Shown: positions 1 to 5,621, numbered from the stretch's first letter. The stretch: DNA of 5,621 nucleotides from Candidatus Hydrogenedentota bacterium (GCA_007124105.1 SLFT01000457.1:1-5621), one strand, 5' to 3'. Notes: generated by a model not told the origin, from the letters alone. A program made the numbers and translations.

Positions 1-1355
1 ACCCAGGGCCAGTACAGCGGGAACCAGAAGGCCGTGACCCAGGCGCCGGCAACAACAACTGCTGTCGCTCCAGCGCGCCAGTCCGCCGCTGCGCGTGTGG
101 CCAGGGCATGAACCAGGGCAAGCATGACAAGGATGAAAGCATAGATGCCAAGTATCATGCTTCCAAATGCAAGTCCTGGAAAAATCAGACGCAAGCCCAA
201 CGCAAATACGAGCAGCGGCATACAACGAGTAAGGGCAGCGACCGCGAATCGGGCACGCGTGTTTTTCAGCGGGACGCGTTCAAGCACCCATGCGTCAAAC
301 CATACCGGGACACTGAACACCAACGTCAGGATAAGCCAGGTGAGCAACCGGGTTGGATGGAACATACTGACAGTAAAGATATGTACATCAAGCAACAGCG
401 CAAGCAGAAACACGCCCGCACCGCTAAACACTATTCCGCGCAACACGGCGGCCGGTAAAGGGCCGGAGCGCGGCGGGCTTGATACGCCGCGCGCGCCCAG
501 GGCCATGCCCGCAATACGGTAGGGGTTAATACTCCAGCGTCGCTCGGATGTACATGGCGAGGCAGGCACGGCCGCCCCGGAGACCCGCGCCGTAAACGCC
601 GTCGCCAACAGCAATGCGCCCGCGCAGCCAAGGGCCACAGCCGACAGCGACATCGCCCACAGTATCCACGGGAATGTAACCGAATGCTCGAAGCCCAGTG
701 CCCTGTTCACCCACGCGATAATGCGCGCAATCAAAACCGGATCGCTGGCTTCGGTGGCGTGATTGCTGAAAGGGCTGCTGATAACGTCGGCCGTGTCGCC
801 CAAAGTTTTGCGGGCATGTTCGATGGTGAACAATTCCTCGAAGATGCCGGCCGCAACCGCCGTCTTACAGTCGGGTACGCGTCGGGGCAGCGCGCCAAGC
901 GACACAAACGCGTCGGCCACCGGCTTATCGTAAAAGGCTTCCGCGCCCGCAAACCCACCCATGGAATACCCCAGATAAGCGATGGGCAGTCCGGGATACT
1001 CCCGGCGCGCCCACTCGAATACGTTGAATATCTGGGCGGGATTCGCCGACCAGTCAAAACGGTTGCGGGAATGGCCATGTCCCCAGAAGTCGAAGGCGAC
1101 CGCGGCATAATCGTTTCGCGCGAAGGCCTTGGCCAACATGGCCATAACGCCTTGGTTGGCGGTGACGCCGTGGCCGATGAGCATCACGGCTTTCGGCTCG
1201 GCGCCCTGCCATATCGTTGCGGGGTTTATATGGCCGTCCGCCCCGGCAATGGTCACAGGCGTCCGCGTCATATACAGAATGGGCGGCAGAAATATAGCCG
1301 CCAACGCAAGACAATACAAACATAGTCCAACCCCGAAAACCGTCTTCACCTTCAT
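1..1355 (-). CDS. Membrane-anchored alpha/beta hydrolase with polytopic C-terminal region (partial, 3' end off the window)
   Basis: The reading frame is open from an ATG at 1355 to the window edge (451 codons, no stop), so the C-terminus is missing. AAGGG lies 7 nt before the ATG and supports the start. The N-terminus (about residues 5-28) is a signal anchor. The alpha/beta-hydrolase signs follow in order: an oxyanion-type HG in IGHGVTANQG (60-69), DFWGHGHS (89-96), the nucleophile elbow GYSMGG (129-134, Ser131), and SNHATEASDP (197-206), where His199 is the likely catalytic histidine. The acid expected in the G-x-x-D turn falls in GIFEELF (170-176), so Glu173 or Glu174 may replace the usual Asp. 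After about residue 228 the chain becomes strongly hydrophobic, with likely membrane spans near 229-254, 305-325, 338-358, 378-418 and 430-450. Known family: serine hydrolases (esterase, lipase, aminopeptidase-like). The substrate cannot be named. The fold call is secure; the number of membrane spans is an estimate. Confidence 0.88.
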   Translation of the reverse strand, partial: MKVKTVFGVGLCLYCLALAAIFLPPILYMTRTPVTIAGADGHINPATIWQGAEPKAVMLIGHGVTANQGVMAMLAKAFARNDYAAVAFDFWGHGHSRNRFDWSANPAQIFNVFEWARREYPGLPIAYLGYSMGGFAGAEAFYDKPVADAFVSLGALPRRVPDCKTAVAAGIFEELFTIEHARKTLGDTADVISSPFSNHATEASDPVLIARIIAWVNRALGFEHSVTFPWILWAMSLSAVALGCAGALLLATAFTARVSGAAVPASPCTSERRWSINPYRIAGMALGARGVSSPPRSGPLPAAVLRGIVFSGAGVFLLALLLDVHIFTVSMFHPTRLLTWLILTLVFSVPVWFDAWVLERVPLKNTRARFAVAALTRCMPLLVFALGLRLIFPGLAFGSMILGIYAFILVMLALVHALATRAAADWRAGATAVVVAGAWVTAFWFPLYWPW

Positions 1356-1408
1356 GAGCAGACCCTTGCGGCTGTGCCGGTTACAACGACTACCAGTATT
1401 CTGATGAG

Positions 1409-1438
1409 AGCATACCACATACCCAACATCTCTGAAAA
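1409..1438 (-). promoter_or_regulatory. Candidate sigma70-type promoter of the alpha/beta hydrolase gene
   Basis: Read on the minus strand, TTTTCA (1438-1433) and TATGCT (1414-1409) are separated by 18 nt, and TGG directly before TATGCT gives an extended -10 (TGnTATnnT). Transcription would begin about 45-50 nt upstream of the ATG at 1355. Each hexamer matches consensus at four of six positions, so this is a candidate only. Confidence 0.35.
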
Positions 1439-1446
1439 CGTTTACG
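1433..1446. promoter_or_regulatory. LacI-family-like operator candidate
   Basis: TGAAAACGTTTACG has the central palindrome AAACGTTT with the CG centre typical of LacI/GalR-family operators (ideal form close to TGAAAACGTTTTCA). It overlaps the -35 hexamer proposed for the hydrolase promoter, a position where a repressor would block transcription. The outer half-sites are imperfect (1435/1444 and 1433/1446 do not pair), and no regulator gene lies in the window. Confidence 0.3.
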
Positions 1447-1532
1447 CCATTAGGCGGCCGCTCCCAAGAAACTTAAAAACTATCACATTGAAAAACAGCG
1501 CTATAAGTAAACTTGCCTTTTAGTGAGTCGTC

Positions 1533-1613
1533 TCGATTACGAATTACGAGTACGAGACACGAGCACGAAAAATGAATCGTTGCCCTCGTAATCGTGCTCG
1601 TGAATCGTACTCG
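1533..1613. repeat. Hexameric CGAGTA/CGATTA-type repeat cluster forming an imperfect hairpin
   Basis: From 1533 the sequence runs as near-hexameric units (CGATTA, CGAATT, ACGAGT, ACGAGA, CACGAG, CACGA) and returns in inverted form from 1585 to 1613. The arms 1547-1568 and 1592-1613 pair at 20 of 22 positions (9 bp, a 2x2 mismatch, then 11 bp) around a 23-nt loop. TTACGAG at 1544-1550 can pair alternatively with CTCGTAA at 1585-1591. No T-run follows on either strand, so it is not a standard intrinsic terminator. It sits between two divergent promoters. I take it to be a small dispersed repeat; its function is unknown. Confidence 0.75.
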
Positions 1614-1685
1614 AACACCCCGGTCTTTTGTCTATATACAAATAACCCCGGAACACCGGCGCAGGGCGCTGCTAATTGGCCAGGT

Positions 1686-1715
1686 TTGACCTTCGGTTAG
1701 AACACATAGTATGCT
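1686..1715 (+). promoter_or_regulatory. Candidate sigma70-type promoter of the beta-helix gene
   Basis: TTGACC (1686-1691, five of six matches to TTGACA) and TATGCT (1710-1715, four of six) are spaced by 18 nt. Transcription would start near 1722, about 30 nt before the preferred start codon. If correct, the in-frame ATG at 1711 lies inside the -10 element and cannot be the translation start. Confidence 0.45.
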
Positions 1716-1743
1716 CCAACTCTACTTTCGAGGAACCGACAAG

Positions 1744-1748
1744 AAGGA
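1744..1748 (+). promoter_or_regulatory. Ribosome binding site that decides the beta-helix start codon
   Basis: AAGGA lies 4 nt before ATG 1753 and 7 nt before ATG 1756. The earlier in-frame ATG at 1711 has no purine-rich sequence ahead of it and would put 15 polar residues before the signal peptide. The 7-nt spacing favours 1756, although 1753 gives the same protein with one more Met. Confidence 0.7.
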
Positions 1749-1755
1749 TATTATG

Positions 1756-4014
1756 ATGAGACGCCCTTTTTTCGCTGTAATGGCTATTACCATCTGCGCC
1801 ATGTGTTCCCCTGCCGTAGCGACAGGGTACGACAGCCAGGTGGACCCGCGCGCGTTGGGCGCGACAGGCGACGGTCAAGCAAACGATACGCCCTATTTCC
1901 AAGCGGCGCTGGATGCTATTGGCAGCGCGTCGGCAAGGCTCATAGTCGCCGGCGGCGTGTTTTCGGTGGAGTCGCTCCGTTTCCCTGACAATGTTACCTT
2001 GGCTTTCCAGCAAGGCGGTCAGCTGGCCGTCGCGTCAGAACATGAACTGTTAATTCACGGTCGTATTGACGCGGGAATGGAAACGATATTCGCCGGGGAC
2101 GGCCGGGTGGGTGGTGAAGTAGACAACCTGCATGTCTTCCCGCAATGGTTCGGCGCCGTGGGCGACGGCGTCCATGACGACGCGCGGGCGCTGCAACAGG
2201 CCGCCGACCTGGCCGCGGACGCCATGGGCAGAACCTTGTTCATCCCCGAGGGCACATACTTGTTTACCCGCGATATTGTGCTGCGCTGCAATGTGGAGAG
2301 CCGGGGATTGTTCGTCATAGAGCTTGAAATTGACGATGACCGCACCCAGTTCTGCAACGACCTGTACTTGCCGACCCACCATCCAAAACGCGCGCCGATA
2401 CTTCGCTTCGCGCCCGACCATCCTGAACAAGAATTGGCCATGACGCCATTTTTCGGCATTGAGGAAGGCGACTTGACCGTGCCTGTATATCAGGATGTAC
2501 CTCTTGCTGACGGCAGCGGCGTCGTTGATCTCGAGGAAGGCGGCCTGCTGCGCTTTTATTCCGCCGATTTTTTCTCGTCCCGCAGCGTTCGCAAGGGCGC
2601 GCATTATTACGATCGCAACGATATTACACAGCTGGTATCCGGACGGGGCGCCGTGTTTCCCGAGTTTGCCTTCAGCTATCATGAACCTCCCGACGCCGCG
2701 CCCTGGAGTGAAGACGCCGTCTATGTAAAGGGCGACTATTGCGTTTTTGGCGGGGAAGTGTTCAAGGCGACATGGCCCTCGGGCGAAGGCGCCGACTTTC
2801 GACATCGTCACAGGGGTACTGTTGAAATTGGACCCGTGCCGCCGCAGGCCGGCAGCGCGTCCGTCTCATATTCCTACACTTATGAAGACGGCACGGAAGA
2901 CAGTATCCTGCTTTGGCGCAGGGTGCATACCCAAATCTGGTATCGGCCAAAGGACACGCAAACAACAGTCAACGGATTGCGCATCGAGGTGCGCCTGCAT
3001 GGTCACGGCGGCGAAACAAAACGCATTTCAGCCGGCGCGATGACAGTGAATCGCAGCAACATGACCTTTAACAACCTCGCGATAAGCGTGCGCGACCGTG
3101 AGGCCACCATGTCGCGACTGCTACAGTCCACGGGGTGCGTGAACAACACCTTCAACAACGGTTATTTTTCCGGCGCGACAAGCGCGCATCTGGGCTATAA
3201 CATCCTGAACAGCAATGTCGCCAATTTTCGATACAACCACTGTATTTCCACCAACAGCCGTAAAGGCATGGACGGTCGGCACGGCAAGAACATCACCGTC
3301 GTCGGCGGCTATTACAACATCATTGACGACCATTACGGGCGCAATTATGTAATTCGCGATATAACGCTCAACGGGCTGTCGGTTCGCGTCCCCGGCGACA
3401 GCACGCCCAACGCCGATTTGCAGGCATGGGAGTTCAGTCCACGCACTGCGCTCAGTTTCAACGGCGCCAATTTTCATATCGAGAATGTCGTTATTGAAGG
3501 CGGCGCCGGTAGCGTCATGGGCGCGCGCGGCGACATTGGCGACTTGTACGGCGTACTCGTGTTGCGTGATGTGGTTGTACGCGGCAATGACGACGACATC
3601 CACCTTTTCCGCCACAGTATCAACCCGGATTTCGATTACGCCCATGACGTAAAGGTCCCGACCCGCCTGCTGATTGAAAACATAACGCTGGAAAATCCCG
3701 GCGGCATTCGGTTAACCTTGGGCAGCGGCTTCAATGAACGTCCGTACGGGCCGGTTGTCGTACGAAACGCGCTTATTGGGAACGTGTTCTCCGCAAGCCC
3801 GGACACAACTTTCTCCGAGTGCGTTTTTCGCGATGTCCGTTTCGATGTAACCGAAGCGGCCCTCGTCAATTTCCGGCAATGCCTCTTTGAAGGCGAAAAC
3901 ACAGGACTTACGGCGGAGAATACGGGCATTGCAACGGGCAACGCCGCCATGAAAGGCGCCGTGCAATCATTTCCGATTGAGTATCTGAATGAGGCCCTTT
4001 TTGAGCGGCCTTGA
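1756..4014 (+). CDS. Exported right-handed beta-helix protein, pectate-lyase-3 type, with CBM5/12-like insertion
   Basis: A 752-residue protein from the start chosen by its ribosome binding site. MRRPFFAVMAITICAMCSPAVA is a signal peptide with likely cleavage after residue 22, so it acts outside the cytoplasm. Two copies of the motif that opens pectate-lyase-3/GH28/GH55-like beta-helices are visible: LGATGDGQANDT (34-45) and WFGAVGDGVHDD (131-142), the second followed by FIPEGTYLF. The first copy leads into only about 90 residues, including NVTLAFQQGGQL, a short cap-like unit. Around 316-339 PWSEDAVYVKGDYCVFGG and the following EVFKATW resemble the W..Y..GD.V...G..Y.A pattern of CBM5/12 (chitin-binding type 3) modules. 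The C-terminal half (about 430-725) is rich in N and in short hydrophobic beta-strand repeats typical of parallel coils. MDGRHGKN (505-512) and IDDHYGRN (523-530) hold Asp/His clusters that might form the active site. The fold is likely a glycoside hydrolase or polysaccharide lyase; the substrate is not readable, and a non-catalytic surface protein remains possible. Confidence 0.9.
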   Translation: MRRPFFAVMAITICAMCSPAVATGYDSQVDPRALGATGDGQANDTPYFQAALDAIGSASARLIVAGGVFSVESLRFPDNVTLAFQQGGQLAVASEHELLIHGRIDAGMETIFAGDGRVGGEVDNLHVFPQWFGAVGDGVHDDARALQQAADLAADAMGRTLFIPEGTYLFTRDIVLRCNVESRGLFVIELEIDDDRTQFCNDLYLPTHHPKRAPILRFAPDHPEQELAMTPFFGIEEGDLTVPVYQDVPLADGSGVVDLEEGGLLRFYSADFFSSRSVRKGAHYYDRNDITQLVSGRGAVFPEFAFSYHEPPDAAPWSEDAVYVKGDYCVFGGEVFKATWPSGEGADFRHRHRGTVEIGPVPPQAGSASVSYSYTYEDGTEDSILLWRRVHTQIWYRPKDTQTTVNGLRIEVRLHGHGGETKRISAGAMTVNRSNMTFNNLAISVRDREATMSRLLQSTGCVNNTFNNGYFSGATSAHLGYNILNSNVANFRYNHCISTNSRKGMDGRHGKNITVVGGYYNIIDDHYGRNYVIRDITLNGLSVRVPGDSTPNADLQAWEFSPRTALSFNGANFHIENVVIEGGAGSVMGARGDIGDLYGVLVLRDVVVRGNDDDIHLFRHSINPDFDYAHDVKVPTRLLIENITLENPGGIRLTLGSGFNERPYGPVVVRNALIGNVFSASPDTTFSECVFRDVRFDVTEAALVNFRQCLFEGENTGLTAENTGIATGNAAMKGAVQSFPIEYLNEALFERP

Positions 4015-4027
4015 CGCTGTCCGCCAG

Positions 4028-4062
4028 CCCGCATATTTCACCGGGTTTCGTCGTGAAATATG
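4028..4062. repeat. Hairpin repeat, copy 1 (intact stem)
   Basis: CATATTTCAC (4032-4041) and GTGAAATATG (4053-4062) form a perfect 10-bp stem around the 11-nt loop CGGGTTTCGTC. It begins 13 nt after the stop codon of the beta-helix gene. A run of eight G follows instead of T, so it is not a canonical terminator, though it could protect the 3' end of the transcript. Positions 4028-4056 recur at 5568-5596 with 25 of 29 identical bases, which marks it as a dispersed repeat. Confidence 0.75.
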
Positions 4063-4080
4063 GGGGGGGCCAGGGCAACA

Positions 4081-4129
4081 GACGTTGCGTGAACGTCAAG
4101 GATTGAAAACCAATCTGTTTAATAAACAG
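4081..4129. other. Two short inverted repeats between the plus-strand genes
   Basis: GACGTT (4081-4086) pairs with AACGTC (4092-4097) across a 5-nt gap, and CTGTTT (4115-4120) pairs with AAACAG (4124-4129) across AAT. Neither is followed by a T-run. They lie just upstream of the candidate promoter of the DUF6807 gene and could be protein-binding sites, but their short length leaves chance as an explanation. Confidence 0.3.
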
Positions 4130-4137
4130 TCATTATG

Positions 4138-4184
4138 AGTGTGATGTAGCGTGATGTTGTCGCGTTGTTTGTTGTTTTGATAAT
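4138..4184 (+). promoter_or_regulatory. Candidate promoter of the DUF6807 gene with tandem 10-mers just upstream
   Basis: TTGTCG (4157-4162, four of six to consensus) and GATAAT (4179-4184, five of six) are spaced by 16 nt, giving a start near 4191. Immediately upstream, AGTGTGATGT (4138-4147) and AGCGTGATGT (4148-4157) are tandem 10-mers matching at nine of ten positions, spaced one helical turn and touching the -35 hexamer. That is where a class II activator would bind. The promoter suggests the DUF6807 gene can be transcribed independently of the gene before it. Confidence 0.5.
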
Positions 4185-4193
4185 GAAGTCCGG

Positions 4194-4225
4194 CTTATGC
4201 GCTGGGGTTATGCCCCACGCATGAG
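4194..4225 (+). promoter_or_regulatory. Strong hairpin at the predicted 5' end of the DUF6807 mRNA
   Basis: CTTATGCG-C-TGGGG (4194-4207) pairs with CCCCACGCATGAG (4213-4225) around the loop TTATG: 13 pairs including one T-G wobble, with C4202 bulged. It starts about 3 nt after the transcription start predicted from the GATAAT promoter and ends 18 nt before the ribosome binding site, which stays unpaired. No T-run follows, so mRNA 5'-end stabilisation or a regulatory leader is more likely than termination. It matches no riboswitch class I recognise. Confidence 0.55.
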
Positions 4226-4258
4226 TCAAGAAGAAAAATCATTGAGAGGAGTAGAAAC

Positions 4259-5446
4259 ATGAAGGACTATGGTTTATTGGCAATCGTACTGGTGATATGC
4301 GCGGCCATGTCGGCGCAAGCGCTCGAGGGACGGATCATCGTTGTGACCGCGGAAGAAGAAACGGCCGGTTTTACGCCGGTACTGCTTCCGTGTGACGGGG
4401 CAGCGCCTGATGGACGCCTCACGGCGTTGAATCAGGATACAGGCGAGGCCGCGCCGGTTACCCTGTTCGGCGATCATCTTGGCTTTGTTCCGCCGTCCTT
4501 ACCCGCAGGACAAGAGCAGCGTTTCGTTTTAGCGGCCGGCGACGACGACGCTGCGCCCCGTGTGCGCCTTGAGCACAACACCGAGGAAGGCGGCGTTGCC
4601 GTATATATACGCGGCGCGCATTTCACTACCTACAACTATGGCGACGTATCGCGTATCCCCTGTCTGTGGCCGGTATACTCGGAAAACGGTGTCACCGTTA
4701 CCCGCAACTATCCCATGGCCGCGGACGCGCCGATGGAAGGCCGGAAAGACCACCGTCACCATGTGTCCATCTGGACAGCCTTCGGCGATGTGAACGGCGC
4801 CGATACGTGGCATCGCGCCCCAATCAACACGAAAAGCGTTGAAACGGAATCCGGCGACGCCTTTGGCGTGATCCGCGCCCATAACGTGTGGGCCGACAAC
4901 CGAGACGAACCAATCGTGGACGAAATCCGGGAATACCGCTTTTACGACGCCCCCGCAGGCATCCGCCTGTTTGACCACACAATCACCTTTAACGCCGTTT
5001 ACGGCGATGTGGTATTTGGAGACGACAAAGAGGGTATCGTCGCGTTTCGTGTTCGCCCCGAGCTTCAGGGCAACGAAGCGGGACTGCTTACCAACGCGGC
5101 TGGCGATCAGGGCGAACGCAATGTCTATGGAACGCCCATGCCGTGGATGGATTACTCGGGACATATTGACGGCGCGGGCAACCGTGGCATCGCCCTGTTC
5201 AGTCACCCTGACAATTTCCGTGAGCCCTGTTGGCACGTGCGCGACTACGGCCTGGCGGCAGCAAACCCCTTTGCCTTATCCGATGTATGCCGCATGGACG
5301 AAGATGGTTCGTATACGCTGGCGGAAGGCGAAAGCCTGACCCTTGCGTTCCGCTTTTACATTCACACGGGCGACGTTGAGGAGGCCGAAGTGGCAAAACA
5401 TTACACCGGCTACGCCACTGCGCCAAAAGCGGCCTGGGCGGAATAA
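4259..5446 (+). CDS. Exported DUF6807 (PmoA-like) family protein
   Basis: A 395-residue protein with GAGAGGAG at 4244-4251, 7 nt before the ATG, an excellent ribosome binding site. MKDYGLLAIVLVICAAMSAQA is a signal peptide with likely cleavage after Ala21. Family hallmarks in order: WPVYSENGVTVTRNYPM (137-153), DHRHHVSIWTAFGDVNGADTW (164-184, with His165, His167 and His168), DDKEGIVAFRVRPEL (255-269), MDYSGHIDG (297-305), GIALFSHPDN (310-319) and WHVRDYGLAAANPF (325-338). The length and motif order look complete. The family is often labelled 'methane oxygenase PmoA', but it has no membrane spans and is not a subunit of particulate methane monooxygenase. Its members are common in Planctomycetota, Verrucomicrobiota and Bacteroidota, often near carbohydrate-active genes, and their reaction is not established to my knowledge. 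The conserved His/Asp/Trp residues suggest an enzyme or sugar-binding protein. It has its own likely promoter and ends in a strong terminator. Confidence 0.92.
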   Translation: MKDYGLLAIVLVICAAMSAQALEGRIIVVTAEEETAGFTPVLLPCDGAAPDGRLTALNQDTGEAAPVTLFGDHLGFVPPSLPAGQEQRFVLAAGDDDAAPRVRLEHNTEEGGVAVYIRGAHFTTYNYGDVSRIPCLWPVYSENGVTVTRNYPMAADAPMEGRKDHRHHVSIWTAFGDVNGADTWHRAPINTKSVETESGDAFGVIRAHNVWADNRDEPIVDEIREYRFYDAPAGIRLFDHTITFNAVYGDVVFGDDKEGIVAFRVRPELQGNEAGLLTNAAGDQGERNVYGTPMPWMDYSGHIDGAGNRGIALFSHPDNFREPCWHVRDYGLAAANPFALSDVCRMDEDGSYTLAEGESLTLAFRFYIHTGDVEEAEVAKHYTGYATAPKAAWAE

Positions 5447-5476
5447 CAACCAGCGATATTCATCAGGCATGTACGC

Positions 5477-5525
5477 CGCCACATTGTCGCCACTGTTTCA
5501 GTGCGCGGCGGTGTGGCGTTTTTCT
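5477..5525 (+). terminator. Rho-independent terminator of the DUF6807 gene
   Basis: The arm 5477-5495 pairs with 5499-5518 around the loop TTT: CGCCACA with TGTGGCG, TTGT with GCGG (through G-T wobbles), CGC with GCG, and CACTG with CAGTG, with only C5504 bulged, giving 19 pairs. TTTTTCT follows at once (5519-5525). It begins 30 nt after the stop codon. Confidence 0.88.
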
Positions 5526-5567
5526 ATACTATTCATCAAGGGTATGGTGTCCAAGCCAACTACCTGA

Positions 5568-5596
5568 CCCGGATATTTCACAAAGTTTCGTCGTGA
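5568..5596. repeat. Hairpin repeat, copy 2 (right arm decayed)
   Basis: This matches 4028-4056 at 25 of 29 positions: the left arm ATATTTCAC and the GTTTCGTCGTGA segment are kept, while CGG in the loop reads AAA. After GTGA the sequence turns to GCGCGCG, so only TCAC/GTGA of the stem can still form. It lies about 40 nt after the terminator of the DUF6807 gene, so like copy 1 it sits 3' of a gene. Confidence 0.65.
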
Positions 5597-5621
5597 GCGC
5601 GCGAAGATTGTGTCAGATCAA

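Larger units (their letters stand above)
1356..1755. other. Divergent intergenic region between the hydrolase and beta-helix genes
   Basis: About 400 bases without a credible gene separate two divergently transcribed genes. It holds, left to right, the ribosome binding site and candidate promoter of the hydrolase, a LacI-like palindrome, an AT-rich stretch (about 1468-1525) in which I see no clear promoter, the CGAGTA hexamer hairpin, a 16-nt near-palindrome at 1627-1642 (TTTGT-CTATAT-ACAAA, 14 of 16 positions symmetric, role unknown), and the candidate promoter and ribosome binding site of the beta-helix gene. Confidence 0.8.

Noticed and set aside
108..522. Two overlapping plus-strand open frames of 116 and 125 residues
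   Set aside because: Both oppose the membrane-spanning part of the hydrolase, have composition typical of shadows (K/Q/H-rich or R/N/T-rich), and lack ribosome binding sites or domains.
684..1325. 213-residue plus-strand open frame opposite the hydrolase
   Set aside because: It is antisense to a frame with a clear alpha/beta-hydrolase motif order and a ribosome binding site; its product is Arg/Gly-rich with no recognisable domain, as expected of a GC-rich shadow.
1533..1613. CRISPR array
   Set aside because: The repeats are hexameric and contiguous, with an inverted half and no spacers of regular length.
1711..1755. Longer N-terminus of the beta-helix protein starting at ATG 1711
   Set aside because: There is no ribosome binding site before 1711, the ATG falls inside the candidate -10 element, and the extra polar residues would precede an otherwise standard signal peptide.
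2050..2811. 253-residue minus-strand open frame inside the beta-helix gene
   Set aside because: It lies wholly antisense to a gene with a signal peptide and family motifs; its product has no recognisable domain, and long antisense frames are common in GC-rich coding DNA.
4032..4069. The post-stop hairpin as an intrinsic terminator of the beta-helix gene
   Set aside because: The stem is perfect but AT-rich, and a G-run rather than a T-run follows; the sequence also recurs as a repeat elsewhere.
4529..5236. 235-residue minus-strand open frame inside the DUF6807 gene
   Set aside because: It is antisense to a strongly supported gene, and its low-complexity V/A/G/H-rich product matches no family I know.
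4259..5446. Particulate methane monooxygenase subunit A
   Set aside because: The 'PmoA' label of this family is a naming artefact: apart from the signal peptide the protein has no membrane helices, and no methane-oxidation genes are nearby.
5343..5567. 74-residue plus-strand open frame crossing the end of the DUF6807 gene
   Set aside because: It is out of frame with the DUF6807 gene, runs straight through the strong terminator hairpin, and has no ribosome binding site.

Overview
The window looks like chromosomal DNA of a free-living, GC-rich bacterium with secreted carbohydrate-active proteins. The exported DUF6807 (PmoA-like) protein, the exported right-handed beta-helix protein and the short CGAGTA-type intergenic repeats fit an environmental lineage such as Planctomycetota, Verrucomicrobiota/Lentisphaerota or Candidatus Hydrogenedentota. 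That placement is a guess from gene content; there is no rRNA or other phylogenetic marker here.

Layout. (1) Positions 1-1355, minus strand: the first 451 codons of a membrane-anchored alpha/beta hydrolase with a multi-pass C-terminal part; the gene runs off the left edge. (2) About 1356-1755: a divergent intergenic region of roughly 400 bases holding candidate promoters for both flanking genes, a LacI-type palindrome, and an imperfect hairpin built of CGAGTA/CGATTA-like hexamers. (3) 1756-4014, plus: a 752-residue exported beta-helix protein of the pectate-lyase-3 type with two GDG start motifs and a CBM5/12-like patch in the middle. (4) 4015-4258: a hairpin repeat, two small inverted repeats, a good sigma70-like promoter and a strong hairpin at the predicted mRNA 5' end. 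(5) 4259-5446, plus: an exported 395-residue DUF6807 protein with a strong ribosome binding site. (6) 5447-5621: a convincing intrinsic terminator and a second, decayed copy of the repeat found after the beta-helix gene.

How the genes may work together. The two plus-strand genes both encode exported proteins and lie next to each other, so they could act on the same extracellular or periplasmic glycan. The DUF6807 gene appears to have its own promoter, so a shared transcript is not assured. The divergent hydrolase has a different, membrane-associated architecture and no clear link to them. No mobile element, CRISPR array, tRNA or rRNA was seen. The least explained items are the two small repeat families, the promoter-leader arrangement in front of the DUF6807 gene, and the mosaic beta-helix protein.
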